64,000 bases of DNA from Lewinellaceae bacterium (GCA_020636325.1 JACJYC010000003.1:620001-684000); one strand, 5' to 3'; shown: positions 54,701-60,626, counted from the stretch's first letter. The notes: generated by a model from the sequence alone, not told the origin. Program-made: numbers and translations.

Positions 54701-57700
54701 CGTCCTGCTCAGGAAAGATCCGGCGCCCGCCCTGGCTGCATTCGTTCTGACAAATGAGCCGATCTCTTCGGACGACCTGCGGGATCACCTGCGCCAAAAA
54801 CTCCCCGATTACATGATCCCCGGCGAGATCCGGATACTGGAACGCTTTCCATTGAACAGCAACGGCAAAATCGACAGAAAGGCGCTGCTTGCGCTTCCCG
54901 TTTTGGCCCGGCCCGGCGGTGAATTCAGGCGCCCGGAAACCGACCTCCAGCGCCGGATCGCGGCCATCTGGAAAGAATTGCTCGGGCATGACCGGTTCGG
55001 AATCGAAGAGAAGTTTTTCGCTGTCGGCGGTGATTCGATCAAGGTAATCCGCCTGGTGGCCCTGATCCGGGACACCCTTGGGTTGAAACTCCGGGCCCGG
55101 ACCGTATTCCGGCACCAGACCATTGAGCAACTTGCAACGTATTTCCAGACGGAAAGCACCACGGAGGAAGAGCGCCACAACGACCCGGGCCGGGATATCG
55201 ACTTATTCAGGCAGAACCTTGAGGCAATTGATCCCGCCTTGACCGGCCTGAAAGCCGGGGATTGGGAGGATTATTACCCCATGAGCGATATTCAACTCGG
55301 AATGATCTACCATTATCAGGAAGAGAATGAGGATCGGCTCTACCACCAACAGACATTTTTCCAATTCAGGACCAAAAACCCTGATCTCGACCGGTTGAAG
55401 GAGTCGCTCGGCATTTTGGTCCGGCGGCATCCGATCCTCCGGACCAGTTTCCATCTGTCCGATTTTTCGATGCCGCTCCAGATCGTACACCATTCGGTCG
55501 ACATCCCATCCAAAATCCATTTTGAAGATTATCAGCACCTGGATTCCCGCGCCCGGAACAAACATATCCTGGAATACCTGGAACGAGAACGCCGGGAACA
55601 GCCCTTCGACCTGTCGCAGCCCGGACTGTTCAGGATGACCGTGTTCCAAGTCGCTCCTTCGGAATTCGGCGTGGTCTGGTCTTTCCACCATGCTATTCTG
55701 GACGGATGGAGCAACCACGCGTTCCTGGCCGAGCTCCGGCGGGCCTATCTTGGAGAGGAAACTTCACCGGCGCCGGCGTCCCTGTACCGGGATTATGTCT
55801 TTGACCAGCGCCGGATTGCTTCGGATAAAACTTATTTCGACTTCTGGGCCGGGGAAATGGCCGGTTTCCGCCCGTCTCCCGCACCTTTTGCCAAAACCGG
55901 CAGCGACGCGGAAGGAGAAGGCTGCGATTATTACGCCTTCAGTATCCCGAAATCGCTGCACCAGGCAGTCCGGCAGATCGCCGCCAGGTCCGGGGCCGGT
56001 TTGAAAGCGGTGTACCTGGCAGCCTTCTGCCGGTTATTGAGCCGGACCGGCAATCCGGAGAAAACCGGCTTCGGCCTGCTGACCCACGGTCGCCTTGAGG
56101 AAGCAGACGGAGACAAAGTGCTGGGGTGTTTTTTGAACTCCGTCCCATTCGGGGTTGATCTGGCCCCGGCTGAAAACCCCCGTGCATTGATCAGGAAGGT
56201 AAGCGACAAGCTTGCGGAGTTATCGGGTTTTGACGCCCTGTCGCTGGTGAAGATCCTGAAAACCGCACCGGAGAAGGACCATCGGGCGAAACACCCATTT
56301 GAGGTATTATTCGCCTATTTTGATTTTCCGGTTGCCGGCCACCCAACTGATGACCTCGCGTTGGTTGCCTCCCGGATCGGAGGCTACTCCATGACCGATA
56401 CGCCGTTTGACTTTATGGTTTACAATAAGGGTGACCACGCCAATGTCGGCATCTTCTACCGGACCGCTTCGATTGACCGGGCCGATATCCGGCAGGCAGG
56501 CAACCTTTACCGGGAAATCCTGGCCCGATTCGCAGCTGAATCCGGCGCTCCCGCCCTGGAAATCACGCCTTCGAAGGAATCAGAAAAGGCTGGATCAACT
56601 GCCGCGCCGGAAGCCAATGAGGTCCGGTCCGGCTCAACCGTTACCCCGTTGGAACAGACCATGACGGCCATCTGGGAGAAAGTGCTCAGCAACCGGATCG
56701 GCGAGATCGGGGCACTCGAGGCCTGGGATCCCGCAAAAACGACGGCCCGTTCGATTTCAGCCACCGACAACTTCTTCACCCTTGGCGGGGACTCCATCCT
56801 GGCCATGCAACTGAGCATCCGGATCCAGAAGGAGCTGGGGCTGGCCGTCAAACCCAAGGATGTATTCAATCATCCGACCATAGAAGGCCTTTGCCGTTAT
56901 GCCATGCGTGACCTCCCCGCAGTCACGGAGATCCCGGTCAGGGAAGAGCAGGCTTTTTATCCGGCATCTCCGGCGCAGCAGCGCTTTTATATCCTGCAGG
57001 AGATGAGTGAGGACAAGACCCGGTACAACCTCCGGGGCGCCCTTATCACTGACGGCCCCCTGGATTACCAGGATCTGAATGCCGCTTTCGGACAGCTTAT
57101 TGAACGGCAGGAAAGTTTGCGGACGGCTTTTCATGCCGTGGACGGAGAAGTGATGATCCGGGTGGTTAATCCGGAAACCATTCAGCTGCCGGTTGTCTTC
57201 AGGGACTTCAGCAATTTGGCTGATCCTGAGCATGCGGCCCTGCAGGAGGCCAATACCAACGGATTGTTCGAATTTGATCTGTCAAGGCCTCCGCTCATCC
57301 ACCTGGAAATCATCCGGATCACCCCCCTCAAACACCTGCTGATCTTCAACATTCACCATATTATCAGCGATGAATGGTCGATGCATATCCTGGTGGGCGA
57401 AATCGGGGAAATATACCGGTCGATCCGGTCGGGTTTACCGGCAGCAATGCCCCCGCTCCGGGTTCAATACAAAGATTTTACCGCCTGGCTAACCCAGGAA
57501 TTATTTGCCAGAAGGGCCACCCTGAAGGCGTATTGGGAAGGGCGTTTCCCCAAAGGCGTACCCCAGTTGAACCTGCCGACCGATTTTCCAAGGCCGGGCC
57601 TTCGTTCGTCGGCCGGCATTGAGATCCGGACCCAATTGCCCGTGGAGTTGACAGCGCAGATTACCGGCATCCTGGAAGCCGAGCGATCCACCCTGTTCGT

Positions 57701-58355
57701 ATTTTTCACCACTGCAGTAGTGTTCTTCCTGAGCAAACTCTGCAAACAGGAGCGAATTGTCGTCGGCACCCCCGTTTCAGGCCGGGTCCATCCGGACACG
57801 GAGAACCTGATCGGGTTATTCATCAACACGTTGCTGATTGACGCAAAAGTCGATCCGGATTCCGGTTTTTCCGAATTGCTGCATGCCGTCGGCAAGGCGG
57901 CTGAAGGGGCCCAGGACCACCAGCTCTACCCATTTGACGAACTGGTGGCTGACATGCTCGAGACCAGGGAAGAGGGCAGAAACCCGCTTTTTGACGTCTG
58001 GGTGGTGTACCACAACGCCGAGATCAACGCGGAAGCCCACGAAAAGCTGGCCGGCGACATTGCCATGAATCCCGTTGACGACAACATAACCCTGAACAGA
58101 TACGATCTGAAATTTGATTTTGTAAAGACAAAAAGCGGAGTGCAATTCATATTCGAAAGCAGCAAAGACCTCTTCACCGAAAGAAGAACGAGGCTGCTGT
58201 TTGAAGGATTCATGGCGTGTATCCGGTATCTGGCCGGGCATTTTGACCAACAACCGTCTTCCTTCCAACTCCCCGAAACGGATCCGGTCCGGAATGACGC
58301 CCCCCATAACGACAAACCGCTGATTAAAAAAACAAGCAGACGTCGCGCGGAATAG
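39150..58355 (+). CDS. 6401-residue hybrid PKS/NRPS megasynthase (FAAL-KS-AT-AMT start)
   Basis: Domain order with approximate residues: FAAL 1-560, ACP 588-655, KS 677-1094, AT 1191-1518, ACP 1564-1637, class III aminotransferase 1764-2184, C1 2197-2634, degenerate A1 2644-3137, PCP1 3148-3214, C2 3234-3674, A2 3698-4184, PCP2 4207-4271, C3 4291-4724, A3 4751-5247, PCP3 5266-5331, C4 5371-5801, PCP4 5837-5917, C5 5936-6368. It ends in a C domain with no thioesterase, so the chain must pass to another protein. The first six domains parallel the iturin/mycosubtilin starter line and predict a beta-amino fatty acyl group joined to peptide. It ends 49 bp before the serine hydrolase. The cytosolic product is presumably a lipopeptide; stop, start and frame are continuous over 19.2 kb with no sign of frameshift. 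Confidence 0.95.
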   Translation: MKSILDLLFQRSVETPDRKVFTFLEGGDLPAGSLTFRELDDRSGQLAGSLAKIIAPGDRVLLLFPEGLEFITTFFACLKCGAIAVPCNVPTKRERLFRTRSILSSAEPALILGPQDLLESDRPLDFLAGFEHIKTAAPDQIGMAGEQPLPAPAVDNDTIAYLQYTSGSTGNPKGTIVTHGNIMDNLAAFQATFQHTESSVAVSWLPFFHDMGLVYGLLQPVYSGYHGYLMPPLSFVQNPARWLRAISRYKGTHAVAPNFGYELCCTLPEEQKKDLDLSSWVVAINGSEFIRASTLEQFTAAFGPYGWKDSAFCPGYGLAEATLMVTALAKGLRPTVLDGQMVPRDKNAAVRPEWESSGQVVGCGYLNEFTDVRIVDPATGKTVGDGGLGEIWVAGKNVSPGYWNNPAATAAVFGAKIKGIDRSYLKTGDLGFVHNGQLYVTGRIKELIILNGQNFYPTDLEQIIETSHSAISSNGVCAFSFAQGEKEKVGVACEIKRTAVKNLDPAEVLKTIRSRIIEEFGVRISALYLVKPRVLPRTTSGKIMRLESGTGFRSGKIDCIFTWEDPLELQDTGHQPANSSAAADSGKIRTWLMEQVAEICSVPDVSADEPFSFYGMDSALAARLAQKLTGKLGRPVSPTLFYNYPTAAALAEKLTADGFQDENTAVQTRIPEKDHQEPVAIVGMGCRFPGANDTDEFWDLLQNGVCATGKIPDDRWKISGNRAAAGFGGTVKDIDLFDPLFFGISPREAVNIDPQQRLLLEVAWESLQDAGILTASLKGSNTGVYIGISSNDYAAVSIGPESSPQAVTGIALSIAANRISYLLDLKGPAIAIDTACSSSLVAVHRAVKDLQSGEIDTAIVGGVNVLLNPHISLVFEKAGMLSPTGRCNTFDAGANGYVRSEGCGAVILKRSADAIRENCNIHALIRGTAVNQDGKTNGITAPNGLSQARVIKTAQAGAGVPPGDIDLFEAHGTGTPLGDPIEVNALKTVLAENTNEPSTCWLTSVKANIGHLEAAAGIAGLIKAVLCLKHRTAPPQVNYSRLNPEIDLTDSRLDIPVQKTALPANRPLFAGVSSFGFGGTNAHVVIETPPAAAAPVERRKTDREALVLLSARSEAAIGQLVQRYLAGRDKLREAGLRALSLNTIFCRDISKVTLGIAARDFADLEKALRSYPETGNGQSFLIRQMSGNPAKTVWVFSGQGSQFEGMGRELYDSIPEFRVTIDECAGILKQYSFDLPDCLFGPSAERINQTRFAQPGIFAIEYSLAKLMLGWGMTPDAIIGHSIGEYAAACISGILKLEDALRMLCLRGALMQGMEPGEMTAVFAHEKQLEGILPELRSQAEIAAYNSDACVVLSGESAAMAELRSFCDREGLRFKALNVSHAFHSPMTESILEPFRDGIGEVNFGAPRIPILSTLTGTAVGEEMGDINYWIRHIREPVRFREVVQKAADQYGVFIELGPKSNLQGTLNANLPEGTLILPALTGKGTDRKDLLLLAGKLTALQPANPVNWSKVTGDSAAFPRIKLPFMPYEKDRYWISSEPERTMSGNGRKQENDQPGTTTVQPTMDSILELASAVLHIPVESIDPETPLTGLGADSIMLLELVRKINSRFGVEISVRQLFGETGNLRQLADYVSSRAIPETPAPAPHPEIRENAALRTVPNGGDSTWSDLFSRQLDLIDRTLQKQFELLGAPAVERGSARLRENKPEAQASAQVDPRYSATANKLSEERQLTASQQRYFDALQLRYAQKTKSSKLHAGAARKHHADWLYSIDFRLATKEFLYPIVFKHAFEGRFTDIDDNEYIDIGMGYGVNFFGNSPRFIRDALAGALDQGQEIAAQHSMAAQVSEAVCRLTGHDRVTFTNSGTEAVMTAIRMARAVTGRNKIVLFNGCYHGTFDGYLAQADAEGDGVIPLSPGTPDAMIRDVILLDYGQPAAIEKIRALGDDLAAVLVEPVQSRKPDGYDPHFLQELRAVTTECNIVLIFDEIITGFRVHPGGVQAVAGIRADLTTYGKVIGGGMPIGMIAGKSVVMDAIDGGPWDFGDQSYPRSVKTFFGGTFCKHPLTLAAAKAVADKLLEEGPSLQERVNRLTGEMAEELNRFFRSLNVPLKVVRYGSLFRFKSEGRYNMLLRPIELDIFFYSLMEKGVYTWERRVCFLSTAHSQADIRELMQKVRETVLDMLAAGFFPEANSVQPGESSTSRFPLTPVQKQLFILSGINAGASTACNLRMTLKIDGALDESRLEAAVRRLADRHEALRIRFDQSGEFQEILPAIRIPFRSAAGSHEDGTLPKLIEEETNRPFDVEEGPLFRVTLLKAGPQTNYLILTAHHLIADGWSMGVIAKDLGDIYRIGGDGNETALNRPVPFSRHLNKVLAPGHAEAIRKDIAFWQEKIGSRRPTAMPGTKIRARDLGFAAQRIRERLPAAVYRPLTDLGRKAGCTSFMTLYGAFTFLIYRLGGERQFLIGVPTAGRAMDTGQFMVGSCADMLPVLNELDPESGWLSYLQRVKTALPESYEHQTGTFASYQEETGSAGGNALRISFNLDANIQLPEIPGLETELDFSPVLNTQFDLVFDLSIIGDELQIECDYRTAYLEEDFVRQFLALYKEALIRLAAEPELPLKDVNLFDLGSVSGKNTGSDQEVTADEPVQPLLQLIDKKSAGPAGQRPALVSVERSLTFLDLEERSDSFARLLIQRFELPENGVVAAIYDPSPEWAVAMLGVWKAGGVFLPVDNSLAEADLAFLLDTAKPHCLLLHSARFAQIPQNPGLRLIALNTQVENLPKSGGTPLRSVHPDKPALMTLNRQRRGKERSFRAVSHHMLSRSATDFIGVVGAEEQSLFLVLPSGRMNRSVYEICSVLAAGMGVFFPDRAALNPGSLEKLIAEHQITGLSLPSVFLPSLDISLCPSVKRVVIWGEPPGKEHVRSLLQTEAIQLSYGLDSPEVFGSITLRNMAEADLSADWISIAGSSAGRRLKVVDRDLNILPAGIRGELAVTGPWLPGENTNESAENAFVLTGILAKWTSGGMLQYLGEQQNQFAADGLQINLQEIKNSILDHPGVRNAVVVWSGADEAQNQPVAFYSVRKKAPGHKSNGSPHQGDDLPVERLRSFLKKQLPAGFIPEKIYRVDHIPVLTDLLSPEKQGPALAATRAHTTDDLIEQQITDIWKEVLGLDQIQPDQVFFEIGGHSLKGMQVCFRIKEKLGGEIGLAGLIEHPTIRELTSLIKNRAEQAESGNTAAPAEEPDLLVSPAQQRLWTLDKIEEGSHYNLFGAFQLEGALNFPALEQSLNALLVRHESLRTTFALKEGRLIQQIRPVSAIYFKLTVLDLADHAAQAEELGHHLATEERRRFDLADGPLFVAGVIRLGAEKHVLYFNIHHIAADAWSLNLMLNELSVLYNASVAGGNNPLAPLEWQYKDFAARQRREIDSGALEPHRRYWASRLEEGIPRLNLPTDCLVRPSGRTYDGAVAALALDRGLCEKLYTCGKESRITPFMILAAGVAALLNRYTHSARITMGAPVLGRHRRELENQVGFFVNLVLLVMDVDDQAGFESLLSHSRETLLGALAHQDYPFDLLVEEFEKERDPSYSPLFDVYVSLNDNLQAELSLKGLSAGRLPTPQTTSKYDLSFNFEESNAGDISLEIEYDTRLFGPEKISRLLGHFEKLLELCLADPQKPLWQHEYLKEEEKILLLEKFHGKYADIPENVSLPGLFSRMAAEMGDRIAVEDEAIRITYAEFDRYTDRLAHFLRLKKGVRKGDRVIIAAEPGYRMTAGLMAILKAGGGYVPVDPEYPEERVRQIFDACRPVAVLSDSDRHACLNTLEVTVIPGINDEGLAGAFTGEMEPVGLAGEDLAYIIFTSGSTGVPKGVAISHRNVFNTINWMWETLGFDRDDIVLQKTSFTFDVSVWEFFLTLCFGARLVCCPKRFWYDMEGLHRYMIEKGVTSISYVPSALVVYQDFVSRQKTSAAVPLKRIIAAGEALKPQVAAMHHSMWPVLLYNLYGPTEATVYASIYLTRPGDATIPIGVPVYNSELLVLDRYRRLCPLGVQGEIAIGGAGLSSGYYNAPELTERVFIDHPYRPGEKLYLTGDVGKLEPDGNMIYMGRKDHQIKLRGFRIELGEIETALARHEKVQEAVVLLKEGESPFLAGYILSESDVTPAELKSFLNSQLPAYMVPSAFIVMDSFPRTGSGKIDRKTLVRQGNLPAENKPEPNGPVNATESRVLAIWKAVLGLEAIDREHHFFEIGGQSLKGIQICLNLESEFGIPVTFRDLVAHPRISALAEWIGGVKKTSAPAFTASDPRPADYPASLAQERLWTLLQIEEDLPAFNIFGAFELLGPLNTEGLTKSLKRIVERHESLRTNFELKSGKLIQVIRDAGSSGFEVLCDDLTNGREIDKEVSEIIMREQLYTFDLAHEPLFRAGVIKTGQDAHLLFFNLHHIIADEWSLDVITGELIRFYNAYLHNEEPGLPEPERQYKDFALRQRIEIEEGLAESHRAYWKDRLSGKSPRLTLPVDIPEKPTEKSYRGSAYALDFDRQKSAGIYAFCQTEGLTPFMLLAAGTAALLSPYAQEGDPVMLGTSVLGRNQKELQDQVGYYINLLPLRIDVDRDQGFRSLACRTREILLDGLSHQDYPFHLMVKETAPDRDLASSPLFDVYISWNNRPEDDLRLENLRIQPLKTAPLTGKYDLSFNFSEHDGRISLEIIYDPVLFRPDSVKAIADRFDRLMAECLVDPERPLGSLQSTGKTNAGKMPAVSRLSSLVPNGPALMEMLEARAGQKPDQEAVVSEAGTRTFRELHRDANRLAHFLLRNGLRKNDLALLLLEDSPGSAVVAILAVLKAGGAYVPLDPALPPERMHSIVQDTGAGIIITDRPDILDKVPAGRPIRVIDIRAEWPVISQESPMRPQQAFHPEDLAYIIYTSGSTGTPKGVMITHGNLADYLTGLDSAINIRRWRSFGLMSTMTADLGNTVLFGSLVTGGTIHLFSKDNLSDPPFLHDYFRKHEIDCIKIVPAHWKALEFGQRILLPGKAIIFGGEELTGDILRRIRQASGKEIQVFNHYGPTEATIGKLVFPVDLTQAYDSAPIGKPFGHTVCYIVDEQGEICGAGVPGELWIGGKGIAAGYWNRPELTGQKFIDNPFEDEAAGKLYRTGDLVCMLEDGQVVFRGRMDDQVKLNGFRIELKEVELALRSHEKVGEAIVLLRKDPAPALAAFVLTNEPISSDDLRDHLRQKLPDYMIPGEIRILERFPLNSNGKIDRKALLALPVLARPGGEFRRPETDLQRRIAAIWKELLGHDRFGIEEKFFAVGGDSIKVIRLVALIRDTLGLKLRARTVFRHQTIEQLATYFQTESTTEEERHNDPGRDIDLFRQNLEAIDPALTGLKAGDWEDYYPMSDIQLGMIYHYQEENEDRLYHQQTFFQFRTKNPDLDRLKESLGILVRRHPILRTSFHLSDFSMPLQIVHHSVDIPSKIHFEDYQHLDSRARNKHILEYLERERREQPFDLSQPGLFRMTVFQVAPSEFGVVWSFHHAILDGWSNHAFLAELRRAYLGEETSPAPASLYRDYVFDQRRIASDKTYFDFWAGEMAGFRPSPAPFAKTGSDAEGEGCDYYAFSIPKSLHQAVRQIAARSGAGLKAVYLAAFCRLLSRTGNPEKTGFGLLTHGRLEEADGDKVLGCFLNSVPFGVDLAPAENPRALIRKVSDKLAELSGFDALSLVKILKTAPEKDHRAKHPFEVLFAYFDFPVAGHPTDDLALVASRIGGYSMTDTPFDFMVYNKGDHANVGIFYRTASIDRADIRQAGNLYREILARFAAESGAPALEITPSKESEKAGSTAAPEANEVRSGSTVTPLEQTMTAIWEKVLSNRIGEIGALEAWDPAKTTARSISATDNFFTLGGDSILAMQLSIRIQKELGLAVKPKDVFNHPTIEGLCRYAMRDLPAVTEIPVREEQAFYPASPAQQRFYILQEMSEDKTRYNLRGALITDGPLDYQDLNAAFGQLIERQESLRTAFHAVDGEVMIRVVNPETIQLPVVFRDFSNLADPEHAALQEANTNGLFEFDLSRPPLIHLEIIRITPLKHLLIFNIHHIISDEWSMHILVGEIGEIYRSIRSGLPAAMPPLRVQYKDFTAWLTQELFARRATLKAYWEGRFPKGVPQLNLPTDFPRPGLRSSAGIEIRTQLPVELTAQITGILEAERSTLFVFFTTAVVFFLSKLCKQERIVVGTPVSGRVHPDTENLIGLFINTLLIDAKVDPDSGFSELLHAVGKAAEGAQDHQLYPFDELVADMLETREEGRNPLFDVWVVYHNAEINAEAHEKLAGDIAMNPVDDNITLNRYDLKFDFVKTKSGVQFIFESSKDLFTERRTRLLFEGFMACIRYLAGHFDQQPSSFQLPETDPVRNDAPHNDKPLIKKTSRRRAE
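47080..48560 (+). other. Degenerate adenylation domain A1
   Basis: Overall A-domain length and landmarks remain (FELPENGVVAAIYDPSPEWA, LGVWKAGGVFLPVD), but the core motifs are lost: A3 (normally T-S-G-S-T-G-x-P-K-G) reads MTLNRQRRGKERSF; A5 (Y-G-P-T-E) reads SYGLDSPEVFG; A7 (TGD) reads LTGILAKW; A8 (GR-x-D-x-Q-x-K) reads GEQQNQFAADGLQ; the A10 lysine motif (NGKxDR) reads LLSPEKQG. ATP binding and adenylation are therefore not expected. The following PCP1 has an intact GGHSLKG serine (about 3180). Confidence 0.85.
48850..55140 (+). other. Modules 2 and 3: C2-A2-PCP2 and C3-A3-PCP3
   Basis: Both A domains have intact core motifs. Read by alignment to GrsA, the specificity residues of A2 are D-V-W-S-I-A-L-V-Y-K. 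This shares its first three positions and position 322 with EntF-type Ser domains but has Ser and Tyr in place of the key His278 and Asp331, so the substrate is not predicted. A3 gives D-L-T-K-I-G-H-I-G-K, one change from the published Asp code DLTKVGHIGK, so L-Asp is predicted. The C2 and C3 active sites read HHIAADAWS and HHIIADEWS: both His and the Asp are kept, but the usual Gly is Ala or Glu. Confidence 0.75.
55260..58250 (+). other. A-less C4-PCP4 unit and terminal C5
   Basis: C4 starts YYPMSDIQLGMIYHYQ and has a canonical HHAILDGWS (about residue 5513). It is followed straight by a PCP (LGGDSILAM, Ser about 5881), with no A domain between. PCP4 has an unusual insert of about 20 residues before the LGGDS motif. 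C5 (HHIISDEWS, about 6069) ends the protein. PCP4 must be loaded in trans, or C4-PCP4 passes the chain on without adding a residue. Confidence 0.8.
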
Positions 58356-58404
58356 TCGCGATCGGACGCCTGCCGTTCTTCCATTCCATCTTACAACCTG
58401 GATT

Positions 58405-59586
58405 ATGAAATTAATCGTTAAAAGCGCCCGCCGGTTGCTGGGGTGCATGTTACTCGTTTCCCTGTTCAGTTGCCGTGATTCCTTGAATGTGGAAAACGGC
58501 GGATCAGCCCCGGAGGAAACCCTCCAGCAATACATTGACGAAGTTGTTTCCGGCAATGACCAGATTCAGGGGATGATGGTCCATTTGGAATCGCCGGCCC
58601 TCGGCCTATCCTGGAGCGGGGCATCGGGTGTTTCGGATATCAAAACGGGCGCCGAATTGACGCCTGAGCAGCCGTTCCGGATCGCGAGCGTAACAAAAAC
58701 CTTTGTCGCCGCCTCCATATTGCGGCTTTTTGAGGAAGGGAAACTTTCGCTGGATGACCCCATTACGAAATATATTTCCGCCGAACACGCCGGGATTCTG
58801 ACGAATGGGGGTTATCAGCCCGAGGCCATGACCGTGCGGCATTTGCTGACCCACACCTCCGGATTGTTCGATTACGCGCTGGGCAGCCAGGTATACGCTA
58901 CAAAAGTCAAAAATGACCCCGGGCACCGGTGGACCCGGACCGAACAACTGCAAGGCGCGATGGAGTGGGGGAGACCCTACGCCCCACCGGGTAAGGAATT
59001 CCATTATTCGGATACCGGGTATATTCTATTGGGCGAAATCATAGAAAAGCTCACGGATAAATCTTTGGCCCCCGGCATAAGGGACCTGCTGGATTTTTCC
59101 CGGCTTGGGCTCAGGAACACCTGGCTGGAATCCCTGGAAGAAGCCCCGCCCGGCATTCCCGACCGGGCGCATCAATACCTCAATGACACGGACATCTACG
59201 ACTGGGACCCTTCCTGCGACCTGTACGGCGGCGGCGGACTGGCTTCCACCACTTCCGATATCGCCCGCTTCTACTACCAACTGTTCAACGGCAAGGTCTT
59301 TTCACAGCCTTCCACCCTGGACACCATGCTGGAAAAAACAAAATTCCCGGAGGGACAACAACCTTCCAAACAGGACTACCGGATGGGGATTGAGCTGATC
59401 AATATCTATGGGACGGATGCCTACATGCACACCGGATACTGGGGTGTTCAGGCCGTTTACCTGCCCAAATACGATACTGCGATTGTCATCAACTTCATAA
59501 CCGGAGGAAATATTTTCATCATCAAAAAGATCATATCCATGGTCGATTCGATGCATTCAGGCAAACAAGAAGCCGGTAACTCATAA
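58405..59586 (+). CDS. Lipoprotein serine hydrolase of the beta-lactamase/ClbP (S12) superfamily
   Basis: A 393-residue exported protein with a lipobox (SLFSC, Cys23). Catalytic motifs: S95-V-T-K98 (SxxK), Y201-S-D203 (YxN-like) and H342-T-G344 (KTG-like). These are the DD-peptidase/esterase/aminopeptidase features of family S12. It sits 49 bp after the megasynthase and 11 bp before the hydroxylase, so is part of the cluster. Possible roles are periplasmic processing of an N-acyl prodrug (as ClbP does for colibactin), chain release or cyclisation (as PBP-type thioesterases do, though those are cytosolic), or self-protection. The lipid anchor favours an envelope role. Confidence 0.85.
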   Translation: MKLIVKSARRLLGCMLLVSLFSCRDSLNVENGGSAPEETLQQYIDEVVSGNDQIQGMMVHLESPALGLSWSGASGVSDIKTGAELTPEQPFRIASVTKTFVAASILRLFEEGKLSLDDPITKYISAEHAGILTNGGYQPEAMTVRHLLTHTSGLFDYALGSQVYATKVKNDPGHRWTRTEQLQGAMEWGRPYAPPGKEFHYSDTGYILLGEIIEKLTDKSLAPGIRDLLDFSRLGLRNTWLESLEEAPPGIPDRAHQYLNDTDIYDWDPSCDLYGGGGLASTTSDIARFYYQLFNGKVFSQPSTLDTMLEKTKFPEGQQPSKQDYRMGIELINIYGTDAYMHTGYWGVQAVYLPKYDTAIVINFITGGNIFIIKKIISMVDSMHSGKQEAGNS

Positions 59587-59597
59587 AAGACATAAAC

Positions 59598-60626
59598 ATG
59601 GACGGTGCGGTCAACAAAAAGATAGAAAGAAGATCCAGGCAGCGGCCTGACCTCAATGAAAAAGCAGTCAAAAGGTTCTTTTTTTCGGAGGAACAAAAGC
59701 TTCCGCTGGTATTTCGGGCCGAATACGCAGGGCTTGACCTGAGGATTTGGTTGTCGGAGAACGCAGCCCTCATCAAGCGCGAGCTCAATGCTTCCGGCGC
59801 TGTATTGTTCAGGGGGTTCGCCAATACATCCATTGAAGAATTTAATCAGGTTGTCCGGGCCTGGAACCCGGAGCTGATGGATTATGACTTCGGCTCCACC
59901 CCGCGCACCAACCTGAAGGCGGGCATTTATACGAGCACCGAATACCCGGCCGACCAGGAAATTGTAATGCACAATGAAATGGCGTATACCGGCAAATACC
60001 CCGCTTATTTGTGGTTCTATTGCCACCAACCGGCTGAGTCGGGCGGGCAAACGCCTTTAGCCGACAGCCGGGAGGTGTATAAAATGCTGGGGCAGGAGAT
60101 CACCCAATTGTTCGAAAGCCGAAAGATCGTTTATTGCCGCAATTACAAACCGGGGATCGACGTGCCCTGGACAAGCGTATTCCGGACCACGGACAAACAG
60201 GCGGTAGAAGCATTCTGCACCGATCACAATATTGATTTCGAGTGGGTGAACGATGAACACCTCCGGACCAGGGAAGCCTGCCCGGGCGTCATTACGCACC
60301 CTGAAACCCGCGAAAAGGTCTGGTTCAATCAGGCCCATTTGTTCCACATCTCCAACCTTTCGGAAGAACTGGCCGGCCAGTTGGCTATGATCCCGGAGGC
60401 AGACCTGCCCAGGAATGTGTATTGGGATAACGGCGAGCCTATGGATACCGCCATTCTGGATAAGATCCGGTCAACATTCAGGCAGGCAAAAGTGAAATTC
60501 GACTGGCAGGCCGGCGATATGCTCCTCGTCGACAACCTTCTGGCTTCTCATGGCCGCGAGCCCTATTCAGGAAGCAGGAAGATCCTGGTTGCCATGCAGG
60601 GCGCTCTTACCGCAGAACCCATTTGA
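59598..60626 (+). CDS. TauD/SyrP-like Fe(II)/2-oxoglutarate hydroxylase
   Basis: A 342-residue cytosolic dioxygenase. Iron ligands are H125-N-E127 (VMHNEMAYTGKYP) and H318 (LASHGREPYSGSRKILV), with R327 as the likely 2-oxoglutarate anchor. SyrP-type enzymes in NRPS clusters beta-hydroxylate Asp or Asn while it is bound to a carrier protein. Here the neighbouring A domains are predicted to use Asp (A3 of the giant protein) and Asn/Asp (second NRPS), which fits well. Spacing of 11 and 19 bp to its neighbours puts it in the same operon. Confidence 0.85.
   Translation: MDGAVNKKIERRSRQRPDLNEKAVKRFFFSEEQKLPLVFRAEYAGLDLRIWLSENAALIKRELNASGAVLFRGFANTSIEEFNQVVRAWNPELMDYDFGSTPRTNLKAGIYTSTEYPADQEIVMHNEMAYTGKYPAYLWFYCHQPAESGGQTPLADSREVYKMLGQEITQLFESRKIVYCRNYKPGIDVPWTSVFRTTDKQAVEAFCTDHNIDFEWVNDEHLRTREACPGVITHPETREKVWFNQAHLFHISNLSEELAGQLAMIPEADLPRNVYWDNGEPMDTAILDKIRSTFRQAKVKFDWQAGDMLLVDNLLASHGREPYSGSRKILVAMQGALTAEPI

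Noticed and set aside
55260..56550. C4 read as an epimerisation domain because the preceding PCP has GGDS
   Set aside because: Its active site is HHAILDGWSNH and it lacks the E-domain pattern after the DG; its N-terminus (SDIQLGMIYH) is of condensation type.
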